Source: Arthrobacter sp. ISL-72 (GTDB lineage: Bacteria; Actinomycetota; Actinomycetes; Actinomycetales; Micrococcaceae). From it: DNA of 64,000 bases. The position numbers and the translations under genes are program-made. Of this stretch, positions 7,871-16,594 are shown piece after piece. Position 1 is the stretch's first letter. Every line of letters begins with the position of its first letter. The notes beneath the pieces were generated by a model. The model saw only the letters and a program-made list of their open reading frames with translations. It was not told the DNA's origin and made no database searches. The stretch spans positions 1-64,000 of the forward strand of contig NZ_JAGGPP010000022.1 of the NCBI RefSeq assembly GCF_018613755.1, written 5' to 3'.

Positions 7871-10062
7871 TCATGCCTTGCCCGGCGTGTTGCTGATGTC
7901 GAATTGAGCCTGGGAACCCAGCCCGGCCTGTTCCACGAGTTCAGCCAGCCATGGCCGCTGTCCTTGGTGGAACACCATCCCGTCCGGCAGCCCCTGGACT
8001 GACGGTACGGAATTGGCGATATCAATGGTTATCCGCCCGCCAGCCATAGGTGCGTTGCTGATATGAAGGTCGCCGTAGGATTCCGGGAGTACCGGATCCA
8101 TCCAGAAGCCGCCGCGGGAAACATGTGTGTCGTAGCGCATCAGGCTTGTCACCAGCTGCAGCGGTGTGGTTGCGGCCCACGCCTGGGGCGAGCAGGCCGT
8201 CGGGTAGGGCACGGGCTCGGCGAACTGCTCGCGGCTGAAGCCGCAGAACAGCTCCGGAAGACGGCCGCCCGAGTAGTCGGCTGCCTCGAGCAGGGCGGTG
8301 GCGATCCGCTGTGCCTGCTCCACGAAACCGTAGCGCAGCAGACCGGCAACTATGACCGCATTGTCATGCGGCCAGACGGATCCGTTGTGGTAGCTGGCAG
8401 GGTTGTAGGCGCCCATGTCGCTCGCTAGCGTCCGAATGCCCCAGCCGCTGAACATCTCGGGCGACATGAGCCGTTCGGCCACCAGGGGCGCCTTGTCTTC
8501 ATCCACGAGGCCGACCCAGAGGCAGTGTCCCATGTTGGATGCGCAGGCTCGACTTGCCGCTTCCTGCCATCCAGGGCTATGGCGTAGTAGCCGCGCTCGG
8601 GGATCCAGAACTGTTCGTTGAACCGTTTCTTCAGCTGTGCGGCCTCATTGGCGAGCTGGGACGCAAGAGATTGGTCGCCGGCGTCGTAGGCAATCCATGC
8701 CCTCGCCATGTAGGCGTCATAAACGTAGGCTTGCACTTCGCACAGTGCGATGGGTGCCCCGGCCATGGTGCCGTCGGCGAAGTTGATGCCGTCCCAGGAG
8801 TCCTTCCAGCCCTGGTTAATGAGTCCCCGGGGGTTGAGCCGCTGATGCTCGACGAATCCGTCGCCGTCCTTGTCGCCATAGTTCCGGATCCAGTCAAGTG
8901 CCCGGTCCGCGTGGGGCAGCAGGGCGGCGATGGTGTCCTTCGCGAAGCCCCAGCGGCTCACCGTCCCAAGTATCGTCACGAAGAGCGGGGTGGCGTCGAC
9001 GCTGCCGTAGTAGATGTGCTTTCCGCCCAGCGACAGCCCGCTGGAGACATCAAGCCTGACCTCGTGCAGGATCTTTCCCGGCTCCTCCTCGCTCACCGGG
9101 TCAACCACGCTGCCCTGCCGGTCTGCCAGCGTCTGTAATGTGCCGAGGGCCAGGGACGGGTCGACGGCGACGGCCATTTCCGAGGCCCACAATGAGTCAC
9201 GGCCGAACAGGGTCATAAACCAAGGGGCTCCGGCGGCCACTACGACGCGCTCCGGATAATTCGGATCCTCAATTCGAAGAGCGCCCAGGTCGTCGTAACT
9301 GCGCCGCAGAGTCCGTTCGATGGAATGGTTGCCCATGTGCAGCTTGGGAATCTTCGCCACCCACTCCTGACGGCGTCGGTCCCGGGGGGATATTTCCTCC
9401 CCTTCGGTGTGGACGAACGACGGCGGGGGAGGACTGGCCGCATCGTTGCTCGGCACAGCGGTGATGATGGTGGTCCACTGGCTGCGCGCGCCGACTGACA
9501 CGCGATAGGAAAGGGTGTCCTGGGTGACGTCGGCTCCGGGGGCCTGGACAAGGATGCCCTTCCGGACGTCGTGCCAGACGCCCCGGATGGTCAGCGAATC
9601 GCCGTCCACCTGCCGCGTTTGCTCCCAGCGCCGTTGGATGCGGGCCTCTTTGACCTCGAAGAGATCCGCGAAATCCGCCTCAGGCTTCACCGAGATCATG
9701 CATTCAGCCGGCACGAGGGAGAAATTGCGAACGGTGATCTGCTCCTGGATGCCAGCCCCTACTTCGCGCAGCCTTTCCACAATCAAGGGGCTGTCTGCAT
9801 AGCCGTCCGAGCGGGTGACACGCCCTGCGAAAAGCGCCCTGTACGGTTCCTGGGTCTCCGCCGCCAGCGGCTCCAGCGGTTGGCCGTTAACGGTCAGGCT
9901 CCAACCGGACAGGATACGCGTGTCCTGGAAGAAGACTCCGTGGGGATACTCAGGGTGCATGTCCCCGTTGGGCAGGGAGATACAGAAGGACGAGCCTTCG
10001 ACCAAAGTGACCGTTCCGGGACCGAGCGGGCCAGCCGCTATGTCGGCATTCCATCCAGCCAT
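7871..10062 (-). pseudogene. glycogen-debranching/amylo-alpha-1,6-glucosidase family enzyme with a frameshift
   Basis: Two consecutive frames encode one protein. Bases 10062 to ~8550 give ~504 residues with a debranching-enzyme N-terminal domain (FCISLPNGDMHPEYPHG, GVFFQDTRILSGW) and the first part of an (alpha/alpha)6 barrel (APWFMTLFGRDSLWASEM, NQGWKDSWDG). From ~8549 the frame shifts and continues ASNMGHCLWVGLV, SYHNGSVWPHDNAVI to the end at 7871. Joined, about 729 residues result, normal for actinobacterial homologues. A single-base change near 8540-8555 explains it, so a sequencing error or a recent mutation are both possible. ATG 10062 has GAGGGGG upstream. The likely role is trimming of glycogen or related alpha-glucans. 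Confidence 0.85.
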
Positions 10063-10234
10063 CCCGGCCCCCTCGAAGAACCAAACCTTGACCGGTTCGG
10101 TTCGGTGCGGTCTGGTCCGCGTGAACCACGAAGAGACATCATGGGGACGCCGGGGGAGCCTGCCTGCTGCTCGCTTACGAAATTGGAGAGAGGGTCATGG
10201 AACACCAACTCCGGCCCCTTCGGTGAGGGGGAAA

Positions 10235-10432
10235 TCACTGGAATGCCCCCTGTTGAATATGCACAGCGAGGAGGACCGAACCCAGGGCAAGACTTCCGGC
10301 CCCAATGTGCAACAGCGACAAATCCTTGAACCTTTTCTTACGGACTGCTCCCGTAGCTGACCAGGGCACGAGCGCGACTGCGGTGGAGCTGGTCACGAGC
10401 GCTGCTGTAATAAGCACGATCAGGCTGACCAT
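10235..10432 (-). CDS. small two-TM membrane protein, unknown function
   Basis: This 65-residue protein has two hydrophobic helices (residues 3-25 and 43-60) separated by a basic loop (RKKRFKD). ATG 10432 is preceded by GGGGAGG. No family is recognised. It is the only coding candidate between the debranching-enzyme gene and 10.49 kb. Confidence 0.55.
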   Translation of the reverse strand: MVSLIVLITAALVTSSTAVALVPWSATGAVRKKRFKDLSLLHIGAGSLALGSVLLAVHIQQGAFQ

Positions 10433-10492
10433 GGCTCCTCCCCGTCCGACGTCCAGGAGAAGCCCGTGTATCCCTGCACCCCTATGGCCGAA

Positions 10493-10744
10493 TTAGTCAG
10501 GCGAGTCATCGCCGGAAAGCAGCAACTCGTAGTCGTCCTCTATATGGAAGAGCCGCCGGTCACCAATCCTGTCTGTAACCCAGATCGTTCGACCATCATC
10601 AGTCCGATCATCAATAGAGCCCTTGTGGCACTCGACGCCCCGCAAACTGAGGGTGACGACGTCTCCGCGCTCGAGGGATGTCCACATGGATACACGACGG
10701 CTTTGTCGCATCTTGGTTGCCTTCCTGGTCCTAGTCATGAGCAA
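10493..10744 (-). CDS. small protein of unknown function (up to 83 aa)
   Basis: The protein has a basic N-terminus and then a compact beta-rich stretch (SLERGDVVTLSLRG, TIWVTDRIGDRRLFHIEDDY), ending in an acidic tail. The start is uncertain; the ATG at the internal MWTSLERGD (residue 20) would give a more compact protein. It diverges from the cupin gene across a region containing a GntR-type operator. No family is recognised. Confidence 0.5.
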   Translation of the reverse strand: MLMTRTRKATKMRQSRRVSMWTSLERGDVVTLSLRGVECHKGSIDDRTDDGRTIWVTDRIGDRRLFHIEDDYELLLSGDDSPD

Positions 10745-10811
10745 ATGTGCCCCCTGCTGATCAGTTCCCCGAGATACACAAATGCGAAAATTTCACTCCA
10801 GAGTCTATCGT

Positions 10812-10827
10812 CAATTGTTGACAATTG
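10812..10827. promoter_or_regulatory. GntR-type operator: 7-bp inverted repeat, CAATTGT-TG-ACAATTG
   Basis: Perfect 7-bp inverted arms are separated by 2 bp. The site contains TTGACA, a good -35 hexamer for the cupin gene 77 bp downstream. The core ATTGTTGACAAT recurs at 17876-17887 and 21881-21892, in the island carrying two near-identical GntR regulators. Binding by those regulators is inferred. Confidence 0.65.
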
Positions 10828-10903
10828 CTAGGGTGGATAGTGTGCTCGTCCAATGAAGGTCGGGCACGGCAGTTCTAAGGGCAGCGCCCGAGAAGGAGAA
10901 GCT

Positions 10904-11266
10904 ATGGTCAAGGCGACCGTCATGAGTAATGCAACAACGGCAAATCCGGGAGAACACCAGGTCAAGGAAACGTCGGTTACGCCGGGACAGACCGAAGTGT
11001 CCCTGCGTCTTTGGGCCAGGGAGGGCCTGAAGACGGGCATCTGGGAAGTAACTCCCGGAACGTTCAAGAGCACGCGGCCTGGCTATGACGAGATCTGCCA
11101 GATTTTGAGCGGGACGGGCACCATCACTGAACCGGATGGGACCAGCTTCGATATCGGTCCGGGTTCTTTGTTCGTGACGCCTGCCGGCTGGGAGGGCAAC
11201 TGCACGATCCACGAAACGCTCCGCAAAATGTGGGTTGTTGCAGACCTCGCGGCTACGAGCGACTAG
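10904..11266 (+). CDS. cupin-domain protein (DUF861 type)
   Basis: This 120-residue single-domain cupin belongs to the DUF861 group, which includes (S)-ureidoglycine aminohydrolase-like proteins. The segments TGIWEVTPGTF, YDEICQILSGTGTITE and GPGSLFVTPAGW form the beta-barrel and resemble the metal-binding cupin motifs, although metal-binding His residues are not obvious. ATG 10904 is preceded by AAGGAGAAG. An operator shared with the catabolic island lies upstream, so it is probably co-regulated. An auxiliary or sensing role in the same pathway is inference. Confidence 0.8.
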   Translation: MVKATVMSNATTANPGEHQVKETSVTPGQTEVSLRLWAREGLKTGIWEVTPGTFKSTRPGYDEICQILSGTGTITEPDGTSFDIGPGSLFVTPAGWEGNCTIHETLRKMWVVADLAATSD

Positions 11267-11352
11267 TCCGGTAACACGCAAAAGCGCGGGCCGGCTTGGC
11301 GAATTTCAGCGCTTCCCGCAACGTTCGCGGCTAGTACCCGAGCCTACCTGAG

Positions 11353-11381
11353 GAGCCCCGGGCAGCAGCTGCCCGGGGCTC
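11353..11381. terminator. hairpin between convergent cupin and GntR genes
   Basis: GAGCCCCGGGCAGC (11353-11366) pairs with GCTGCCCGGGGCTC (11368-11381), a 14-bp GC-rich stem between convergent genes. It can serve both strands. No clear T-run follows. Confidence 0.7.
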
Positions 11382-11453
11382 TTGCCTGTGATCCGAGGTT
11401 GCTGATGTTGCCGGGATTTGGATGCGGGCAGACCTCAGGCGTTGATTCCCTTG

Positions 11454-12128
11454 TCAGGGGCCCGTGGCGGTGAGGTCCTCAACGGCCTTTTGCATGTGTC
11501 GTTTGATGCCCTCGAGAAGTCCTTCCCTGTCGCCCGCTTGCAACAGGTCCAGAAGGTTCTGGTGCTCTTGTACCAGAGCGTCCACCCGAGGGTAGGAAAC
11601 CTGCAGATTGAGAATGCACATCCTCGATTCCGCGGCCAGGGTCTCGTAGATCCGAATGAGCCGGGAGTTGCCTGCGCCGGCAACGAATGAGATGTGGAAT
11701 TGCATATCCAGCCGGGCAATGGCCTGCCAGTCGGAGACGGCCACCTGCTTCCCCATGTCCTTGATGATTGGCCTCAGGACCTCACAAGTACTGTCAATCT
11801 GCTCAGGCCCGGAATCCAGCAGCGCATTTGCAGCGGCTGATTCCACCGCCTCGCGGACGGCGTAAATCTCCTTGACGTCATCGGCCGAAAGCTCCAGGAC
11901 AAACACGCCACGGTTGCGATGGCTGACCAGCAGTCCCTCCTGGGAGAGCCGCTGCAGAGCCTCACGGACAGGGCCCCTGGACGTGCGCAGTTGGCTTGCC
12001 AGGACAGATTCGTTGACCTGCTCGCCGGGGCGAAAGGTCCCTTGGATGATCTGTTCCCGCAGCTGATCGGCAATCAGCTGCGCTGTGGGCCTTCCTTCCA
12101 GTACAAAGAGTCCTTCCGGTGCCGCCAT
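11454..12128 (-). CDS. GntR/FCD-family transcriptional regulator (copy A)
   Basis: This 224-residue regulator has an N-terminal winged helix (QLIADQLREQIIQGTFRPGE, SRGPVREALQRLSQEG) and a C-terminal FCD ligand-binding domain (YAVREAVESAA, LDMQFHISFVAGAGNSRL). It is a close paralogue of the regulator at 14376-15068 and starts with the same MAAPE-LFVLEG. Start 12128 matches that paralogue. In copy A it directly follows the deleted ATPase and oxidase remnants. It probably senses a catabolic intermediate and binds TTGTTGACAA-like sites; that is inference. Confidence 0.88.
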   Translation of the reverse strand: MAAPEGLFVLEGRPTAQLIADQLREQIIQGTFRPGEQVNESVLASQLRTSRGPVREALQRLSQEGLLVSHRNRGVFVLELSADDVKEIYAVREAVESAAANALLDSGPEQIDSTCEVLRPIIKDMGKQVAVSDWQAIARLDMQFHISFVAGAGNSRLIRIYETLAAESRMCILNLQVSYPRVDALVQEHQNLLDLLQAGDREGLLEGIKRHMQKAVEDLTATGP

Positions 12129-12171
12129 CGATATCAACTCATCTCTTTCCGACTTGGGAGGTAGGGATACG

Positions 12172-12198
12172 ACCTATAACGGCCAGTTTTCCGTCCAT
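12172..12198 (-). pseudogene. nine-codon remnant of the copy-A FAD oxidase gene
   Basis: Reading minus from 12198 gives MDGKLAVIG, identical to the first nine residues of the oxidase at 17928-19061. The sequence then diverges and runs into a stop before GntR copy A. It directly abuts the ATPase remnant, as the oxidase follows the ATPase in copy B. The rest of the oxidase, gabT and gabD have no counterpart in copy A. Confidence 0.8.
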
Positions 12199-12260
12199 TA
12201 CAGTACCTGTTCCACGAAGGCCTGGGTGCGGCGGGCGTGAATGGTGCCGTCGGTGCTCAT
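12198..12260 (-). pseudogene. 20-codon in-frame remnant of the copy-A ABC ATPase gene
   Basis: Reading minus from ATG 12260 gives MSTDGTIHAR joined directly to RTQAFVEQVL and TAA. The first ten residues equal the N-terminus of the ATPase at 19065-19832, and the last ten match its C-terminus RTRAFLEKVL. An in-frame deletion of about 235 codons removed the Walker A, signature and Walker B regions. The ATG still overlaps the permease stop as ATGA, as in copy B. Permease A therefore lacks its own ATPase. Confidence 0.88.
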
Positions 12261-13186
12261 CGGGCGATACCTTCCGGTTCGGTGAGTACAACTGTTTTGG
12301 CTTTCCGGGGAAGCCTGGAGGTTGTGCGGGAGTATTTTTGTTCGAGCTTTGCTTGCGGGTAGCTGAGCAGGAGGGTCATGACGAGGTACCAGAGGCTGGC
12401 GACGATGAGCAGCGGGATGGTCTCATAGGTGCGGGCGTAGATGAGCTGGGCGCTTTGAAGCAGTTCCGCGACGCCCAGGACGCTGACCAAGGAGGTTTCC
12501 TTGAACATGCCGATGAACTGGTTTCCGGTCGCCGGGATGATGGAGGGCATGGCCTGGGGGATGATGATCTTGCGCATTTTCATGGCCCCGGACATGCCGA
12601 GGGAGTCGGCGGCTTCGAGCTGGCTCTTGCCGACGGAGGAGAACCCGCCGCGGATGATTTCGGCCATATAGGCGGCTTCATTGAGGGTCAGGCCGACCAG
12701 GGCTGCGGTGATGGGGGCCATCAGGGCGTTCATGTCGATCGCGGTGCTGATGTTGGTGAACGGTATTCCGATGGTCAGGTCCGGGTAGAGCGCGGCGATG
12801 TTGAACCAGAAGATGAGCTGAACCAGGACCGGGGTGCCGCGGAACAAGGTGATGTAGACACCGGCGGTGGCTGCAACCGGTTTGATGCTGGAGGCCCGCA
12901 TGATCGCCAGCCCCAGCCCCAGGAGTGTTCCCAGGGCCATGCTGGCAAAGGTCAGAAAGATCGTGAGCATCAGGCCGCGGAGGATGGTTTCGTGGGTGAA
13001 GTACTTGGCGACTACGTTCCATTTGAAGTTCGGATTGGTCGAAACCGAGATCAGGATGCCGATGCCGATCAGGCTGCACACAACCCAGGCGACATACTCA
13101 AAGACGCTTCGCCGCCGAAGCCTTGGCTTGAGGATCGGGTCCACCATCGTTCCCGGTTCACTTCGCTGTCGAATGAGTTTCCGCAC
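12257..13186 (-). CDS. polar amino-acid ABC transporter permease (copy A)
   Basis: This 309-residue HisM/GlnP-type permease has an N-terminal basic region (LRRRSVFEY), about five membrane helices and the ATPase-coupling loop near residues 200-225 (EAADSLGMSGAMKMRKIIIPQAMPSI). The start is GTG 13186 with AAGGGA upstream. It is nearly identical to the permease at 19829-20761. The binding-protein gene lies 8 bp upstream. The cognate ATPase is reduced to a 20-codon scar, so function would require the copy-B ATPase or another shared one. Confidence 0.9.
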   Translation of the reverse strand: MRKLIRQRSEPGTMVDPILKPRLRRRSVFEYVAWVVCSLIGIGILISVSTNPNFKWNVVAKYFTHETILRGLMLTIFLTFASMALGTLLGLGLAIMRASSIKPVAATAGVYITLFRGTPVLVQLIFWFNIAALYPDLTIGIPFTNISTAIDMNALMAPITAALVGLTLNEAAYMAEIIRGGFSSVGKSQLEAADSLGMSGAMKMRKIIIPQAMPSIIPATGNQFIGMFKETSLVSVLGVAELLQSAQLIYARTYETIPLLIVASLWYLVMTLLLSYPQAKLEQKYSRTTSRLPRKAKTVVLTEPEGIAR

Positions 13187-13194
13187 AGTGTCCC

Positions 13195-14121
13195 TTAGTT
13201 GAGCTTTGCGTCGGTGATGGCTGAGTCTTCAAGGCCCCAGTACGCGAGCGACTTCGTGTATTCCGGGCTGTCCAGGACTGACTGGATGGCCGTCTGCAGC
13301 GCCGGGGTCAGCGGCGAAGCCTTCTTCAGGGCAATGGCCACGATGTGGTTCGAGCGGGTATCCACCCTCGGTTTCAGAACCGTGAAAGTGTTTGGCTGCT
13401 GATCTTCAGCCCACACCAGTTGGGAGGTGTCGGCGAGGACCCCGTCAATTCGTTTGGAGGCGAGCTGCGTCAGGGCCTCCTGGACGCTGGGGAGCGTCAC
13501 GGCATTGATGGCGGGCTTGCCCTGCGAGGTGCAGGTCCACTCAGAGACGTTCGGCAGGTGCTTCAGCTGTCCGGTGGAGCCCTTGGTAACGGCGATGTTC
13601 CTGCCGCACAACGTGTCATTGGTCAGATTGAGCGGGTTGCCGGCGGATACTGCCACGGAGATTCCTCCGTTGAGGTAGTTGATCATGTCCAGGACCTTGA
13701 GGCGTTCAGGCGTGGGGGCCATGGTGGTGACGGTGAAGTCGTAGCGGCCGCCGTCGAGACCGGGAATGATCGTGTCGAAGGCCGTGTTTGCAAACTTCAG
13801 CTTCAGCCCAAGCTTCTTGGCCACCAGGCGGGCAATGTCCGCGTTGAGGCCGATCGGAGTGGCGTTATCCTCGGCAAGGAATGCGGTCGGCGGGTAATGG
13901 AGGTCCATGGCCACACTGATTTCGCCCTTATCCTTGTAGGACTGCGGCAACAGCTTGAGGGCGGCCTCATCCGGCTGGACACCCTCGGAGATATCAGCAG
14001 TATTGGATGTCTTGGAACCTTCATCCGCGGACTGGCTGCTGGGGCTGGCGCCGCACCCGGTCAGTGCCACCAGAAGAGCCAACGCGGCAACGGCAGCCTG
14101 GATCCTCTTCCTGGTCTTCAT
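13195..14121 (-). CDS. polar amino-acid ABC transporter substrate-binding lipoprotein (copy A)
   Basis: This 308-residue SBP-3 family protein has a lipoprotein signal peptide (MKTRKRIQ...LVALTGC lipobox), the DLHYPPTAFLAEDN ligand-side segment, and RYDFTVTTMAPTPERLKVLD. ATG 14121 has AGGAAAG upstream; the longer frame to 14169 lacks support. It is a diverged paralogue of the protein at 20773-21705, so the two may differ in ligand preference. The permease gene follows 8 bp downstream. Confidence 0.9.
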   Translation of the reverse strand: MKTRKRIQAAVAALALLVALTGCGASPSSQSADEGSKTSNTADISEGVQPDEAALKLLPQSYKDKGEISVAMDLHYPPTAFLAEDNATPIGLNADIARLVAKKLGLKLKFANTAFDTIIPGLDGGRYDFTVTTMAPTPERLKVLDMINYLNGGISVAVSAGNPLNLTNDTLCGRNIAVTKGSTGQLKHLPNVSEWTCTSQGKPAINAVTLPSVQEALTQLASKRIDGVLADTSQLVWAEDQQPNTFTVLKPRVDTRSNHIVAIALKKASPLTPALQTAIQSVLDSPEYTKSLAYWGLEDSAITDAKLN

Positions 14122-14225
14122 GGGCGCTTTCCTGTGAAACGGGAGCCACATTGGTGCTCGTATGGACATGAGTCGGCCGACCCCATATCAGCCGTACCTT
14201 AATGCAACCACCAGGATCACCTTTC

Positions 14226-14240
14226 GTCGACAATTTACAA
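14226..14240. promoter_or_regulatory. degenerate GntR-type site upstream of copy-A binding-protein gene
   Basis: GTCGACAATTTACAA matches GTTGACAATTTACAA at 21955-21969 except for one base. It lies 105 bp upstream of the copy-A SBP start. It is a probable weakened operator. Confidence 0.45.
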
Positions 14241-14312
14241 AGAATTTGATCTGCGCTGCTGTTGCTGCAGAAGTTCCGGGAGGCGAACGTCGGGACGCGC
14301 CTTCCCGTTAAT

Positions 14313-14347
14313 ACAGAAGGCCAGGTCCACTGGACCTGGCCTTCTGT
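14313..14347. terminator. 17-bp-stem hairpin after GntR copy B
   Basis: ACAGAAGGCCAGGTCCA (14313-14329) pairs with 14331-14347. It lies just beyond the minus-strand regulator stop, separating copy B from copy A. No long T-run follows. Confidence 0.7.
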
Positions 14348-14375
14348 GAGTTCAAAACAACGGCGGAACGCCCTC

Positions 14376-15068
14376 TTAGGGTTTGTTTCCCGCCTCCTGC
14401 CTCGTGGCGATGAGATCCTCAACGCCCTTTTCCATATGCCGTTTGATGGCCTTGTGGAGTCCTTCCCTGTCGCCTTCCTCCAACAAGTCGAGAATGTTCT
14501 GGTGTTCCTGTACCAAGACATCGATGCGGGGGTAGGACACTTCAAGGCTGAGGATACACATCCGGGATTCGGCGGCCAGGGTGTTGTAGATCCGGATCAG
14601 GCGCGTGTTACCTGCACCGGCAACCAAGGTGCTGTGGAAGTCCATATCCAACCGGGCGAGGGCCTGCCAGTCGGATACAGCAACCTGCTTGGCCATGTCC
14701 CGGAGCACTGCCTTCAGGGCCTCACAGGTGGCTCGAACACGCGCCCTGCCTTCGTTCAGCAGTGCGTCGGCGGCGGCTAACTCCACGGTTTCACGCACGG
14801 CGTAGATCTCCTTGATGTCCGCGGTGGCGAGCTCGAGGACGAAGACGCCCCGGTTTCGGCGGCTGATGAGGATGCCCTCCTGGCACAGCCGCTGCAGGGC
14901 TTCACGGACCGGGCCCCTGGAGGTCCGCAGTTGGGTTGCCAGGACGGATTCGTTAATCTGTTCTCCGGGGCGGAAGGTGCCTTGGATGATTTGTTCGCGC
15001 AGTTGATCGGCGATCAGCTGCGCGGTGGGCCTTCCTTCCAGTACGAACAGCTCTTCCGGTGCCGCCAT
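14376..15068 (-). CDS. GntR/FCD-family transcriptional regulator (copy B)
   Basis: This 230-residue paralogue of the regulator at 11454-12128 has the same winged helix (TSRGPVREALQRLCQEG) and FCD domain (LDMDFHSTLVAGAGNTRL). ATG 15068 follows GAGGGG at proper spacing. It is the last gene of the oxidase-gabT-gabD-GntR run, 39 bp after gabD. The sequence just upstream (GAGATGAG..GATATC.ATGGCGGC) is shared with copy A and marks the downstream edge of the deletion there. It is probably the local repressor for the importer and catabolic genes. Confidence 0.9.
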   Translation of the reverse strand: MAAPEELFVLEGRPTAQLIADQLREQIIQGTFRPGEQINESVLATQLRTSRGPVREALQRLCQEGILISRRNRGVFVLELATADIKEIYAVRETVELAAADALLNEGRARVRATCEALKAVLRDMAKQVAVSDWQALARLDMDFHSTLVAGAGNTRLIRIYNTLAAESRMCILSLEVSYPRIDVLVQEHQNILDLLEEGDREGLHKAIKRHMEKGVEDLIATRQEAGNKP

Positions 15069-15107
15069 TGATATCCCCTCATCTCTTTTCGGCGTGGTGC
15101 GTGTTTT

Positions 15108-16562
15108 CTAGACTGCTATGGCGGTGTATTTGGTTTCGAGGAATTCTTCAATGCCGACCTTGCCGCCTTCGCGTCCCAGCCCGGATTGCTTGACGCCGCC
15201 AAAAGGTGCCGCCGGGTTGGAGACAAGTCCGGTGTTCAACCCGACCATGCCTACTTCCAGCTCCCTGGAAAAGCGCAGGGCCTTGTCCATGCTCTCGGTA
15301 AAGACATAGCCGACCAGGCCCCATTCGGTGTCGTTGGCCAGGTGCAGGACTTCATCCTCGCTGTCGAAGGCGGTGATGGCAGCAACGGGTCCGAAGATCT
15401 CGGTGCTCATCAGTTCCGCGTCCGTGGTCACGTCGGTCAGGACGGTGGGGGTGAAGAAGTAGCCGGGGCCTTCCGGACGTGTTCCGCCGGTCAGGAGACG
15501 TGCGCCCTTGCTGAGGGCGTCGGTGACGAGGGCCTGGACTTTGTCGAGGCCTTTTTGTTCGATGAGCGGACCGACGTCGGTTCCGGCCTGGGCGCCGTTG
15601 CCTACCTGGAGTTCGGAGATTTTCTTGGCGAACTTCTCGCTGAATTCCTCGACGACGGACCGGTGCACAAAGAAGCGGTTCGCTGCGGTGCAGGCTTCGC
15701 CCATGTTGCGCATCTTGGCCTTCATGGCCCCGTCGACGGCTTTCTCGATGTCGGCGTCGGCCAGGACGATGAAGGGTGCGTTTCCGCCGAGCTCCATCGA
15801 GGAGCGCATCACGTTATCGGCTGCCTGGCGCAGCAGAAGCTTGCCGACCTCGGTGGAACCGGTGAAGCTGACCTTGCGTGCGGTGCCGCTGCTCATCCAG
15901 TGACCGACCACGGTGGCGGCTGTGGAGGTGGTGACGACGTTCAGGACACCGTCGGGAAGGCCCGCCTGGCGGAAGATGTCCACGAGGGCCAAGGATGTCA
16001 GCGGCGTCAGTTCGGCGGGTTTAAAGACCATGGTGCAGCCCGCTGCGACGGCGGGGGCTATCTTGCGGGCGCCCATGGCCAGCGGGAAGTTCCAGGGGGT
16101 GACCAGCACGCAGGGGCCGACGGGCTCCTGGGTGATCATGATCCGGGTGTTCCCGTCAGTGGAGGTGGTGCTGTCCCCGCCGATGCGGACGGCCTCTTCG
16201 GAGAACCAGCGGAGCATTTCGGCGCCGTAGGCCACTTCGCCTCTTGCTTCGGCCAGGGGCTTGCCCATTTCGGCGGTCATGATCGCGGCGAGCCGGTCGG
16301 TGTTGGCGATGACCAGTTCAAAGGCGCGGCGGAGGATGTCGGCCCGTTCGCGGGCGGTGGACTTGCCCCAGGCGGCCTGCGCGCGGCCTGCGGCCTCGAT
16401 GGCCCGGGCCGCGTCGTCGGCTCCGCCGTTGGCCACATGGGCGATGACCTCATTCGTGGCCGGATTCTCGACCGGGAACGTGGCGCCATTGGACGCTTTC
16501 TGCCAGACACCGTCGATGAACAGGTCCGTGTGGAGGATGGTGGGGTCAAAAGAGGAACTCAT
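15108..16562 (-). CDS. gabD: succinate-semialdehyde dehydrogenase (NAD(P)+)
   Basis: This 484-residue aldehyde dehydrogenase is of the GabD type. It has the VTPWNFPLAMGARKIAPA nucleotide-binding region, catalytic Glu in MELGGNAPFIV and catalytic Cys in GEACTAANRF. The C-terminal PFGGVKQSGLGREGG is typical. It oxidises succinate semialdehyde, or a similar semialdehyde, to the acid. It follows the aminotransferase by 32 bp, so the two would convert a 4-amino acid to a dicarboxylate for the TCA cycle. The exact substrate is inferred from pairing with gabT. Confidence 0.9.
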   Translation of the reverse strand: MSSSFDPTILHTDLFIDGVWQKASNGATFPVENPATNEVIAHVANGGADDAARAIEAAGRAQAAWGKSTARERADILRRAFELVIANTDRLAAIMTAEMGKPLAEARGEVAYGAEMLRWFSEEAVRIGGDSTTSTDGNTRIMITQEPVGPCVLVTPWNFPLAMGARKIAPAVAAGCTMVFKPAELTPLTSLALVDIFRQAGLPDGVLNVVTTSTAATVVGHWMSSGTARKVSFTGSTEVGKLLLRQAADNVMRSSMELGGNAPFIVLADADIEKAVDGAMKAKMRNMGEACTAANRFFVHRSVVEEFSEKFAKKISELQVGNGAQAGTDVGPLIEQKGLDKVQALVTDALSKGARLLTGGTRPEGPGYFFTPTVLTDVTTDAELMSTEIFGPVAAITAFDSEDEVLHLANDTEWGLVGYVFTESMDKALRFSRELEVGMVGLNTGLVSNPAAPFGGVKQSGLGREGGKVGIEEFLETKYTAIAV

Positions 16563-16594
16563 GTCTCACGCTTTCAATAATCGAAGGGAGGAAG

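Noticed and set aside
15186..16580. 464-codon plus-strand open frame
   Set aside because: It is the antisense shadow of gabD and its translation is low-complexity Gly/Ala/Asp without family resemblance.
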